9,615 nt of DNA from Armatimonadota bacterium (GTDB lineage: Bacteria > Armatimonadota > Zipacnadia > Zipacnadales > JABUFB01): positions 1 to 9,615 of the forward strand of contig JAGPGE010000167.1 in the NCBI GenBank assembly GCA_018056145.1, written 5' to 3'. Positions 1 to 6,252 of the stretch are shown here, one piece after another (the first letter of the stretch is position 1; each line of letters begins with the position of its first letter). The notes under the pieces were generated by a model. That model saw only the letters and a list, made by a program, of their open reading frames with translations, did not search any database and was not told where the DNA came from. The translations under genes and the position numbers were made by a program.

Positions 1-139
1 GACCTGCGGGGGGCGCGGGTCAAGGTTGCAATGGGCCTAATCGCCAAAGTGAGGTGCGACCCACCCTTCCAGAATGCCCCTGAGAGCCCCGTAGAGCCCA
101 TCAGCAGGCCCGTAACTTTTATGATTCGCGAACCGCCAG

Positions 140-434
140 TTGTGAACGAGTTCCAGACCCCTGATTTAGCCGCACCTCACACTCTTGCGCCTGTATAAGT
201 GGCATTCTCAGCCACGTAGACACGTCCAGCTTCCGAATTCGCGAACCTCCCCCATTTGGCTTTCCCTTTCCGGTTCGCGAATGGGGAACTTTCTGTGAAA
301 ACGGCCCATAGCGCCCATCTCAGGGGGCATAGCCCGTTTGTTCACAATTCGCGAACCACCCCGCCTTACTTTCTCGCGACCGATCCACGCCCAAAACCGG
401 GCCTCACAGCCCCGCAACGGCCACTTGTTCACAA
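140..434. repeat. GTTCACAA motif, three copies
   Basis: GTTCACAA occurs at 340-347 and 427-434, and inverted (TTGTGAAC) at 140-147. The copies at 140 and 340 sit beside ATTCGCGAACC copies, and the one at 340 runs directly into it. The two motifs may therefore be parts of one composite site. An 8-base motif is short, so chance is not excluded. Confidence 0.3.
237..282. repeat. Inverted repeat of the TTCGCGAA motif
   Basis: ATTCGCGAACC at 237-247 is mirrored exactly by GGTTCGCGAAT at 272-282. As RNA this would make an 11-base-pair stem with a 24-base loop, and as DNA two facing palindromic sites. No poly-T follows on either strand, so it does not look like an intrinsic terminator. Confidence 0.5.
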
Positions 435-616
435 ATAGACATCATTTCGACATAGGCCCAATATGTTGCGAAACTGTGATGAACGGATCGGGTGTCGCGA
501 TAACGCCACAGATATCAGGGGAAGCTATAGTAGACGTGTCAAAAAGCCCTAATCGGCCAGCGGCGCAAGCGTCGCACCTCACTGCTCGCCCGGGGAGAAA
601 TCGCGAACCGATAGAC

Positions 617-638
617 GGCGGGTCATAGAGTGCCCGCC
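617..638 (-). terminator. GC hairpin, weak terminator candidate
   Basis: GGCGGG at 617-622 pairs perfectly with CCCGCC at 633-638 around a 10-base loop. It lies about 205 bases past the stop codon of the CARF-HD gene, the last gene of the leftward operon. No T-run follows on the minus strand, so it would not be a canonical intrinsic terminator. Confidence 0.2.
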
Positions 639-678
639 CAGGAGAAGCAAGTACGGCTCGCGAAGGCTTCCCAGCCAT

Positions 679-694
679 GGCGCGCAACCGCGCC
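679..694 (-). terminator. Short GC hairpin downstream of the operon
   Basis: GGCGCG at 679-684 and CGCGCC at 689-694 form a perfect 6-base-pair stem with a tight 4-base loop, about 150 bases beyond the last stop codon of the operon. There is no downstream T-run on the minus strand. It may slow or protect the transcript end, or mean nothing in GC-rich DNA. Confidence 0.25.
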
Positions 695-843
695 GCCGGG
701 AGAGCGGATACGACATAAGTGTGGGGTTCCGAGTTGTCAAGGTGCTCAGACACCGACCATTTCCGCGTCAGTCCGCCGACTCCTTCGTCTCTCGCTATCT
801 TTCTTCGGAGCTCGGTTGCAGCACTAGCGACACTGTTGTGTGA

Positions 844-3105
844 TCAAGAGCTGGTCCCCTCGAAAAGGAGAATGTCGTCTTCTTGGTACGTGGTGACCTG
901 GTTTACTTTATCAGCGACGAACCGAAGTTTCGCTTCTTCGAAAATCTCCAGAACGCCTTGCTCCTTGAGTTCACTACTGATGTCTTTGAGTGCTTCACTG
1001 GCCCGGTCTTCTGGGCGCTTCCCGCTGCCATCTTGTTTCACGAAGATGAGGGGCGTGACCTGGTGCCAGTCGTCAATGCGCTCATGCCGGAAGACCACGG
1101 CATGCACGCCTGCATGCTTTTTCCAGTGTCCAGGCTGGCGCTGCTTGAAGACCGCTGACGAGAGCAGGCCGAGCACCCGTGCCCTATAAGCATAGTAGGC
1201 GTCGGCGACGCCGTCGGCACGCGTGCCGCAGAGTCGGGCCACCGCATCGGCGACGGCCTCGTCCGTTTGTTGTAGCTCCCTAGACTTGCTTTCGCATTCC
1301 GGATCCTGGCGGACCGCACACATCCGATCTCGGAGGTTGCCGAGGGTCTTACTCTGCTCCTCAGCCCAGCTAGCGAGCGGGCACGGGCGGCGTCCCAACT
1401 GCCATTCGGCCTCATCCAGCATGGCATCGGCCTGGCGCACCGACAGCTCAGCGAGAGCCTTCTGGTACTGCTCAGTGCCAACGCGCTCGCCCTGGACGTC
1501 GGCTGCGTCAACCACTCGATAGAGCGCGGTAAGCAGCCTCCAGCGAACGGTTTCGCTGCCGACTTGGACGGTGCACTCTCTTTCGCCAAAGGGCGCATCC
1601 GCAGTATTCCCGCCCGGAAGAGGAGTTTTAGACTGTTCGCCGTTCAGGGGCAGACGCCTGCGGTGGTGCCGGGCAACGAGAGCGACGGCGCGGATGAACC
1701 CAATGGCTGTGTCAGTGCAGCCGTCCTGAGGCCTGTGGAAGAACGCGCCGTCGCGACCGTGTTTGATTGCATCGATGTCGTCCTCCAGCATCTGGGCGGC
1801 GAGGAAGTGGTGCCAGTCCCGAATGAGCGTGGGAAAGCCATCCACCACGTAGATCTTTCCCGCAGCCCTGAACTGCTTGCCGGCGTGGCCGATATCGTGC
1901 AGCCAGACCGCGGCGATGAACACGGCCAGCTCGGTATCGTTGAGAAATCTCTCGCCTTCGGAGCCAAACGCTGGTCGAATGATCTGTGATGCCAACTCAA
2001 GAGCACGCTGGGTGTGGCCGCGCTGATGCTCGGCCATTTCGGGGACCTGATCGCCCAGCCAGGCGTATTGCCAGCGCTCTATATGCTCGCGCAGCCATTT
2101 CTGGAGCTCCGGTTTGCTGTCCAGAAGATCGAGCAGCAATTCGCCTCGGCCGTGCATGGAGAAGGCATCGTCCGCGTGCCTATCGTACTCTCTCTTGCAT
2201 AGGCCGTAGAGGAAGTTTCCCTTCGCCACTCCGTTCGCATCCACCTGGAACAGGGCTCGCACGGGTCGCGGCACATCCTTCTGCAGGAGTTTGCCGCCAG
2301 TACCCAGGTGCGGCAGGGCGCGCAGCAGCCAGCGGTAATCGCGCCACATGGGCAGGTCCAGGGCGAGGGGCATCGCCGGGAGCGTCACCGTAGCGGCGGA
2401 CGTCTCGTACTTGTAGATAACCTCTACGTCCTCGTATGCCGAGGCGATGAGCACCAAGTGGGGGATCGCGCCCTTGTAGCCGCCGGTGAGGTTGATCACG
2501 ATCCTGTGAGTCTCCCGGTGCGGGGCAATGGCATTTTGGACCGCCTCGACGAGCTTGTTGAGGCCGGTATCCCTGAAGGTATCGGCGTTGAGGCTCTGTA
2601 GGCCGCCTACAACCACGAGTTGGGGTGGACCGGTGATCCAGCCGTCGAAAGCGGCGCGGTGATTGCCGGTGCGGGAAGTGTGGCCCTGGATGTACTTTTG
2701 GATCGCGAAGCCTGCAGTCAGGCCGGCGTTGGTGTCGCTGCACAGGAGTACGACCTTGTCGACTTCTTGGGGACTGCTCCCGTTCCGCTCCTCGTCCTGC
2801 TGGTAGAAGGCGTGCAGGCTGCTGATCTCGGCAGGGAGGAAGTCTGCCCCGGCGGGAGGTGTATCGCCAGTCTCCTGACTCGGACTTAGCTGGTTGAGTC
2901 GGTCGACCAGAACACCGGCGATCTGGCAGTGCGATTCGAGATCGTTGCCCGGCTGGTCCTCGCCATCTGTGGAGACCAAGCTTTCGTTCCCGATTCCCTC
3001 AATGTCTAAGTGTTGCCGAGGCACATTGCACAGGGGGTGAAGCCTCGACTTCTTCCCAAAGGCCGAAGTACCCACGGTCATGATGTGCAGAATGGGTCTG
3101 AGCAT
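844..3105 (-). CDS. CARF-HD fusion, putative cyclic-oligoadenylate-activated effector
   Basis: This 753-residue protein is probably the signalling-activated effector of the operon. Residues 1-235 look like a CARF domain of the APE2256-like kind: TVGTS at 10-14, FLPAEISSL at 89-97, VVLLCSDTNAG at 118-128, and the hallmark INLTGGYKG at 204-212 followed by a hydrophobic strand and VEVIYKYE. Residues 240-350 are an unrecognised linker. Residues 355-540 are an HD phosphohydrolase domain with H364 (HTQRA), H403-D404 (WLHDIGHAG), H432-H433 (DWHHFLA), H480-H481 (ARHHRR) and D533 or D536 (RVVDAAD). That order resembles Cas3-type and HD-GYP or PgpH-type HD domains. Residues 541-753 are unassigned and contain QPGHWKKHAGV near 657-667. 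There is no signal peptide or membrane segment, so a cytosolic location is expected. The ATG overlaps the upstream stop by one base (TGATG) behind a GGGGGG site. Substrate unknown; the domain calls are firm, the cyclic-oligoadenylate link is inference from CARF families. Confidence 0.85.
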   Translation of the reverse strand: MLRPILHIMTVGTSAFGKKSRLHPLCNVPRQHLDIEGIGNESLVSTDGEDQPGNDLESHCQIAGVLVDRLNQLSPSQETGDTPPAGADFLPAEISSLHAFYQQDEERNGSSPQEVDKVVLLCSDTNAGLTAGFAIQKYIQGHTSRTGNHRAAFDGWITGPPQLVVVGGLQSLNADTFRDTGLNKLVEAVQNAIAPHRETHRIVINLTGGYKGAIPHLVLIASAYEDVEVIYKYETSAATVTLPAMPLALDLPMWRDYRWLLRALPHLGTGGKLLQKDVPRPVRALFQVDANGVAKGNFLYGLCKREYDRHADDAFSMHGRGELLLDLLDSKPELQKWLREHIERWQYAWLGDQVPEMAEHQRGHTQRALELASQIIRPAFGSEGERFLNDTELAVFIAAVWLHDIGHAGKQFRAAGKIYVVDGFPTLIRDWHHFLAAQMLEDDIDAIKHGRDGAFFHRPQDGCTDTAIGFIRAVALVARHHRRRLPLNGEQSKTPLPGGNTADAPFGERECTVQVGSETVRWRLLTALYRVVDAADVQGERVGTEQYQKALAELSVRQADAMLDEAEWQLGRRPCPLASWAEEQSKTLGNLRDRMCAVRQDPECESKSRELQQTDEAVADAVARLCGTRADGVADAYYAYRARVLGLLSSAVFKQRQPGHWKKHAGVHAVVFRHERIDDWHQVTPLIFVKQDGSGKRPEDRASEALKDISSELKEQGVLEIFEEAKLRFVADKVNQVTTYQEDDILLFEGTSS

Positions 3106-3116
3106 CAGTTCCCCCC
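3103..3116 (-). promoter_or_regulatory. RBS and coupled start of the CARF-HD gene
   Basis: On the minus strand GGGGGG (3111-3116) lies 5 bases before the ATG at 3105-3103. That ATG shares its A with the TGA stop of the preceding gene (TGATG). This arrangement implies translational coupling. Confidence 0.6.
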
Positions 3117-5744
3117 GTGCGGCAGGTTATTCGCGACCATGCGTGCGCCACCGACGGCGTCGGGTATGGTCTTCAGCGGGTTGTGGCGGTGATGAGTGTA
3201 GTACTTGAAGCCCTCATTGGCAGGCAGGACGTCGGGGATGTAGTCGATACGCGGCTGGCTCTGACCGAAGGGATTGACAGTGAGGATCTTCTTGAGCTGC
3301 TTCAGGATGCCCGTGCCAGCGTGCGGGACCCCATTGAGAAGGGCGGCGGGGTTGTCCCTGTCGAAAGCGCCCCATTGCTTCTCGTCTTCAGCGAGAAGGT
3401 CGGTGTAGCTGGTCTTCAGGTCGCGGACGACGACTTCCTGGACCTTTACCTCAGCGCTGCCAAGCCCGATGGGCTTGCCCATGCCGAGATGGTGGGCCAT
3501 GCCGGTCTCCAGGTTGAGACACCACAGCAGGAGCTTGAGTTCATTCTCGCTCAGGTTCTCGAAGTCCACGGTGAACTTGAACCTGGCGCCGGGCTTGAGG
3601 AGTTCCACGGTGGCGTTCTGGTTGGTGCGGCCGGACTCACTGAACTCGTCGCCGGCCTCGAAGTGCTCGTCCTGGATACGGTACTCCTTGGTCCAGTCGC
3701 CATCGGTCGCTCCCTGGGACGTCTCCCAGCGAGCCGGATTGTGCCAGTAGAACTTGCGGCCGCGGATCCTGAGGCCATCCTGGGCAGGGGGCCATTCATC
3801 GGGGTCTTCAGGTCTGGAGGGCTTGCCTTGTTGCTGGGGTTCCTGCCACGGAACGCCATTGTAGTCAACGGCCCGTAAGCCATTGGGCCGGAGGTAGAAC
3901 GGAAAGTAGGAGGGTCTGGGCTCACCCAGAATGCGGAGCGGCACCTTCCTGAAGTCCATCACGCTGTCGGGGGCTTCCAGGAACCAGGCGGTGTTGATCG
4001 ACACGCGACCAGCCAGCGGCACATCGCTCTTCTTGGCAGACTGTTCCTTGGGGAACAGTCCCCCGAAGAGAGCGCAGGCCGGGCACAGGCCGTCGGTCTT
4101 GTTGCAGGCTCCGGGCTTGTGCTCGCCGGAGGTGCAGTCATCCACCGTCTTGTCATAGGGCTCCCGGTACATGGCGACCGGGCCGATGAAGACGGCCTGC
4201 GGGGGCCTGAAACCAACGCCCCTGTACCGTTGGGAGGCCACGTAGACAAGCGGCCCATCCTGCGGGGCGACGTCCCCCTCATCCTTCAGCATCGCGCCCC
4301 ATCCGTGCAGGTGCGCGTCAGCAAGCTTGGGGTCGCAGGTCTTGTGAGCCCCAACGCACGCATCGTAGTCGTCGCCGGAGACATCGACCGGATTCGTGAG
4401 GCCCCAGAACACCCGGTCATTGCTCTTGTTGGCGTCACCGGAGGAGGTGATATGGGCGACCATGTCGGGGGACGTTGCTATGGGCGTTGGCAGTGCATAG
4501 CTATTGCCGGCGTAGTCAACCGCGATGGCATAGCGCTTATAGCTTCGCGCCATGCCGTTGTACGATGTGGGGGTCGGGCCCACTCCGTTGATTCCCGGGG
4601 AGTCGCTGATCGTGTGGAGGACCCGTCGCAATGTTACGGATGCCCCAGCCGCGATCGCGATCGGCAGCATTGCCTTCAGCGTGTCTGGGAGTCGGTAGCA
4701 GTCGGCGCCGGCTCTCACGTGCCATTTGCTGCCGCGTTGCTCAAAGTTTCCGGCAATGCTGACGACGGGGCTATATGCAGACCAAGCGGCGCCAGACGGA
4801 GCGGTCGCCGCGATGGCCTCGACTGGTCCGTGGTTGCGGAGTTTGATAGTCGTGACGCTCCGAAGGGGTGCCCCATCGGAGAGGCCCAGCAGGGCCACCG
4901 CCTCGAACGGGATACGCGCTTGCCCGGTGTAGACGCCATACTTCACCTGCTGACCCTCCCGATACAGCCTTGCCGGATCACGACGCGGATGGTTCGCAGC
5001 TCGCCGCCACCCCATCCTCGTCTTGTGGGACTCTTGGTCATACACTCCGAGGCAGCTTCCTGTGAGGGTCTCATAGACGGACCGAATCGCGCCTTTTAGC
5101 GTTGCGGGCGGGATAGCAGGGACACCGTTCACCCGGAAGAAGCGCTTCTCACGATGCGTGTCTTTGGTGGCGGGCCACGCGCACTGCCCTTCGGCGTCCG
5201 GTATGAACAGCGGAGTGAGTGTCTTGATCTCGCATGTGATCCGGCCGCAGAGCCCGGTGAAGCGTTCGTGCCCGGCACGGTTCAGCAGGTCGTCCCATTG
5301 CTCGCGGGCTGGCGCATCGCTCAGCGGGACGAAGTTGTACGGCGGCAGGAACTCGTTTGCAGCCATGGCTGCGCCTCCCACTTGTGGATCTGTTTCGCTG
5401 CGCCTGCAAGGGTCCTGGGGTCTCGCCTGCTCGCTATTCTGCGGGATCCCGGAGTTCTCGCCCGCCGGTGGCGTCAGGTGGTCTGGCTGACCGGTCTGCG
5501 CTACTGCGTGCGGCGCTGGCGGCTCAGGCTGAGCAGGCTGGTTGGCGGCCACACGCCATCGCTGGCTGTCAGGGTTGTGCTCGACCACGAGGTCTGCGCG
5601 CAGCTGATCCCATACGCCGTCCTCAAACTTGTCGGGTTCGAGGTATCCCTCCTGGTTTGCGGCCTTGCCGTCAAGGCGCACTGTAATCCAAGCATCAGCC
5701 CCGTTCGGCAGTACAGTCTTCTTGGTGAGTCGCCGGGTTGCCAT
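3105..5744 (-). CDS. TIGR03986-family RAMP protein (Cas7 with insertion)
   Basis: This 879-residue protein is a backbone subunit of the type III effector complex, expected to bind crRNA and the target RNA. Family signatures are PPYNFVPLSDAP (134-145), ITCEIKTLTPLFIP (169-182), KRFFRVNGVPAIPPATLKG (200-218, the RAMP PGxSxKG-type loop) and IRSVYETLTGSCLGVYD (220-236). There is a zinc-finger-like cluster C537, C547, C554, C557 followed by ALFGGLF, then PSYFPFYLRP (611-620) and the glycine-rich HHLGMGKPIGLG (751-762). The region between about 240 and 500 is the likely insertion. Residues 1-126 are an extra N-terminal segment: a small globular-looking part (1-68) and a Pro/Gln-rich linker. The start chosen is the ATG at 5744, which follows the csx19 stop by 4 bases and has GGAGGGGG 9 bases upstream; upstream in-frame codons lie inside csx19. 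A second start at 5366 is plausible. Confidence 0.85.
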   Translation of the reverse strand: MATRRLTKKTVLPNGADAWITVRLDGKAANQEGYLEPDKFEDGVWDQLRADLVVEHNPDSQRWRVAANQPAQPEPPAPHAVAQTGQPDHLTPPAGENSGIPQNSEQARPQDPCRRSETDPQVGGAAMAANEFLPPYNFVPLSDAPAREQWDDLLNRAGHERFTGLCGRITCEIKTLTPLFIPDAEGQCAWPATKDTHREKRFFRVNGVPAIPPATLKGAIRSVYETLTGSCLGVYDQESHKTRMGWRRAANHPRRDPARLYREGQQVKYGVYTGQARIPFEAVALLGLSDGAPLRSVTTIKLRNHGPVEAIAATAPSGAAWSAYSPVVSIAGNFEQRGSKWHVRAGADCYRLPDTLKAMLPIAIAAGASVTLRRVLHTISDSPGINGVGPTPTSYNGMARSYKRYAIAVDYAGNSYALPTPIATSPDMVAHITSSGDANKSNDRVFWGLTNPVDVSGDDYDACVGAHKTCDPKLADAHLHGWGAMLKDEGDVAPQDGPLVYVASQRYRGVGFRPPQAVFIGPVAMYREPYDKTVDDCTSGEHKPGACNKTDGLCPACALFGGLFPKEQSAKKSDVPLAGRVSINTAWFLEAPDSVMDFRKVPLRILGEPRPSYFPFYLRPNGLRAVDYNGVPWQEPQQQGKPSRPEDPDEWPPAQDGLRIRGRKFYWHNPARWETSQGATDGDWTKEYRIQDEHFEAGDEFSESGRTNQNATVELLKPGARFKFTVDFENLSENELKLLLWCLNLETGMAHHLGMGKPIGLGSAEVKVQEVVVRDLKTSYTDLLAEDEKQWGAFDRDNPAALLNGVPHAGTGILKQLKKILTVNPFGQSQPRIDYIPDVLPANEGFKYYTHHRHNPLKTIPDAVGGARMVANNLPHGGN
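5364..5379 (-). promoter_or_regulatory. Internal RBS and ATG inside the TIGR03986 gene
   Basis: On the minus strand GGGAGG (5374-5379) precedes an in-frame ATG (5366-5364) by 7 bases, a textbook arrangement. The product would begin MAANEFLPPYNFVPL, just before the first conserved family motif. It would lack the 126-residue extension. Either it makes a second, shorter product or it is a relic of an older start. Confidence 0.4.
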
Positions 5745-5761
5745 GTTCTCAAGCCCCCTCC
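5742..5761 (-). promoter_or_regulatory. RBS deciding the TIGR03986 RAMP start
   Basis: GGAGGGGG (5754-5761 on the minus strand) sits 9 bases before the ATG at 5744. The csx19 stop TGA (5751-5749) lies between them. This is the best-supported first start of the gene, rather than any codon further upstream. Confidence 0.65.
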
Positions 5762-6252
5762 GTGTGCAGGTTGCTGAATCGCCAGATCGGGTCCTGGCCT
5801 TCCCGAGCATAGACCTTGATGTCAGCGACCGCCAAGGCACCACCGTCACCGAGCGGAAGCTCGATGGGCCTGATGCGTTGTTCGAACCACTGCTGGGAGT
5901 CACCGAGGCGTTGGCCCCACAGGTACACCTCGTGGCTCTCGGGGTCACCAAGTGCCACCATGCCTTCCGACGCTTCTCCGCAGTCGGTGATCAGGCGGCA
6001 GAGCCATCTACCAGACGTCTCCCAACGAATGAGGATTTCGGCGTCATCCCCGAACAGTCTGGCTTCGAGCAGCCCGCCGGTCTCATGCTCGTCACAGAGC
6101 TTCTTCAGCCACTCTGCGGGTACCGCGTCGGTCTTCGTAACGCAGACCTGGTCTGTGAATGCCACGACGGCCCAGGGCAGGGAGAGGTCTTTCTGGTTGC
6201 CCATTAGCCACTGCTCCCAGTCATCCAGCCGGTTCGCGATAGCACTAGCCAC
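5749..6252 (-). CDS. csx19: Csx19, type III-D CRISPR-associated protein
   Basis: This 167-residue protein matches the Csx19 family, an accessory subunit found with type III-D complexes; its exact role is poorly known. Recognisable features are an N-terminal stretch resembling the family's WLL(A/G)H region (WEQWLMG at 12-18), the signature LLEARLFGDDAEILI (61-75), YLWGQRL (110-116) and a C-terminal IRPIELPL...VYAREG segment (127-152). No enzyme motif is visible. I place the start at a GTG (6252-6250) that overlaps the stop of the upstream cas7 gene by 8 bases (GTGGCTAG) and has GGAGGG 8 bases before it. A longer form from an ATG at 6303 would overlap by 59 bases and add residues encoded inside cas7. 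The next gene follows 4 bases after its stop. Confidence 0.8.
   Translation of the reverse strand: MASAIANRLDDWEQWLMGNQKDLSLPWAVVAFTDQVCVTKTDAVPAEWLKKLCDEHETGGLLEARLFGDDAEILIRWETSGRWLCRLITDCGEASEGMVALGDPESHEVYLWGQRLGDSQQWFEQRIRPIELPLGDGGALAVADIKVYAREGQDPIWRFSNLHTEGA

Larger units (their letters stand above)
49..582. repeat. GTCGCACCTCAC repeat family, three copies
   Basis: GTCGCACCTCAC is present at 571-582, in exact inverted form (GTGAGGTGCGAC) at 49-60, and with one mismatch (GCCGCACCTCAC) at 169-180. The outer two copies face each other across about 510 bases and enclose almost all of the TTCGCGAA motifs. A second inverted pair, TGGGCCTA at 32-39 and TAGGCCCA at 453-460, is not nested with it. 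The meaning is unknown; terminal repeats of a small decayed element are possible but unsupported by a transposase or target duplication. Confidence 0.4.
124..609. repeat. ATTCGCGAACC repeat family, five copies
   Basis: Exact copies of ATTCGCGAACC lie at 124-134, 237-247 and 347-357 on the plus strand, and an exact inverted copy (GGTTCGCGAAT) at 272-282. A one-mismatch copy (AATCGCGAACC) lies at 599-609. The core TTCGCGAA is itself a palindrome, as expected for a dimeric protein site. The three direct copies are 113 and 110 bases apart. The pair 237-247 and 272-282 forms an 11-base inverted repeat with a 24-base spacer. Copies at 237 and 347 are followed by loosely similar C-rich then CTTTC sequence, so larger degenerate units are possible. 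Spacing is too irregular and flanks too dissimilar for CRISPR. Confidence 0.6.
1..843. other. Repeat-rich non-coding region downstream of the operon
   Basis: I find no convincing gene in this stretch. Reading frames crossing it are short, have low-complexity or haphazard composition, lack ribosome binding sites and run across the repeated motifs. What it does hold is a cluster of short repeats in both orientations (ATTCGCGAACC, GTCGCACCTCAC, GTTCACAA, TGGGCCTA). The hexamer TCGCGA occurs eight times between 126 and 663, far denser than in the genes to the right. Two GC-rich hairpins (617-638 and 679-694) lie closer to the operon end. Possible roles are an operator or protein-binding cluster, a dispersed intergenic repeat family, or a decayed mobile-element edge; nothing in the sequence decides among them. 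Confidence 0.7.

Noticed and set aside
1..198. Frame open from the left edge to a TAA at 196-198 on the plus strand, with an ATG at 31
   Set aside because: Only 65 codons, no ribosome binding site before the ATG, no recognisable motif, and it runs through the repeat motifs. It could be the tail of a gene outside the window, but nothing supports that.
124..357. Regularly spaced repeats (110 and 113 bases) as a CRISPR array
   Set aside because: The conserved unit is only 11 bases, the spacing is too long, and one copy within the set is inverted.
571..609. CRISPR-like sequence starting GTCGCACC and ending TCGCGAAC
   Set aside because: The start resembles some type I-C repeats, but the rest does not, it is not repeated at spacer-length intervals, and no leader or array is visible.
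338..628. 96-residue plus-strand frame across the repeats
   Set aside because: Its residues at the repeat copies simply translate the repeated motif, and there is no start signal or family match.
442..753. 103-residue minus-strand frame just downstream of the operon
   Set aside because: GTG start without a ribosome binding site, haphazard composition and no family resemblance. It spans both hairpins and one repeat copy.
741..754. Hairpin GGTG-N6-CACC as the operon terminator
   Set aside because: Only 4 base pairs and no T-run on the minus strand; expected by chance.
1038..1598. 186-residue minus-strand frame and similar ones at 1644-2006 and 2180-2743
   Set aside because: Arg- and Ser-rich out-of-frame shadows of the CARF-HD gene, whose own frame is continuous, so they are not evidence of a frameshift.
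4119..5099. 326-residue frame on the plus strand
   Set aside because: It is wholly antisense to the TIGR03986 RAMP gene, whose conserved motifs are on the minus strand. Long antisense frames are common in GC-rich DNA.
5745..5951. Upstream extension of the TIGR03986 RAMP to an ATG-type start at 5951
   Set aside because: It would lie inside csx19, has low-complexity Ser/Arg/Thr composition, and the ATG at 5744 has a strong ribosome binding site.
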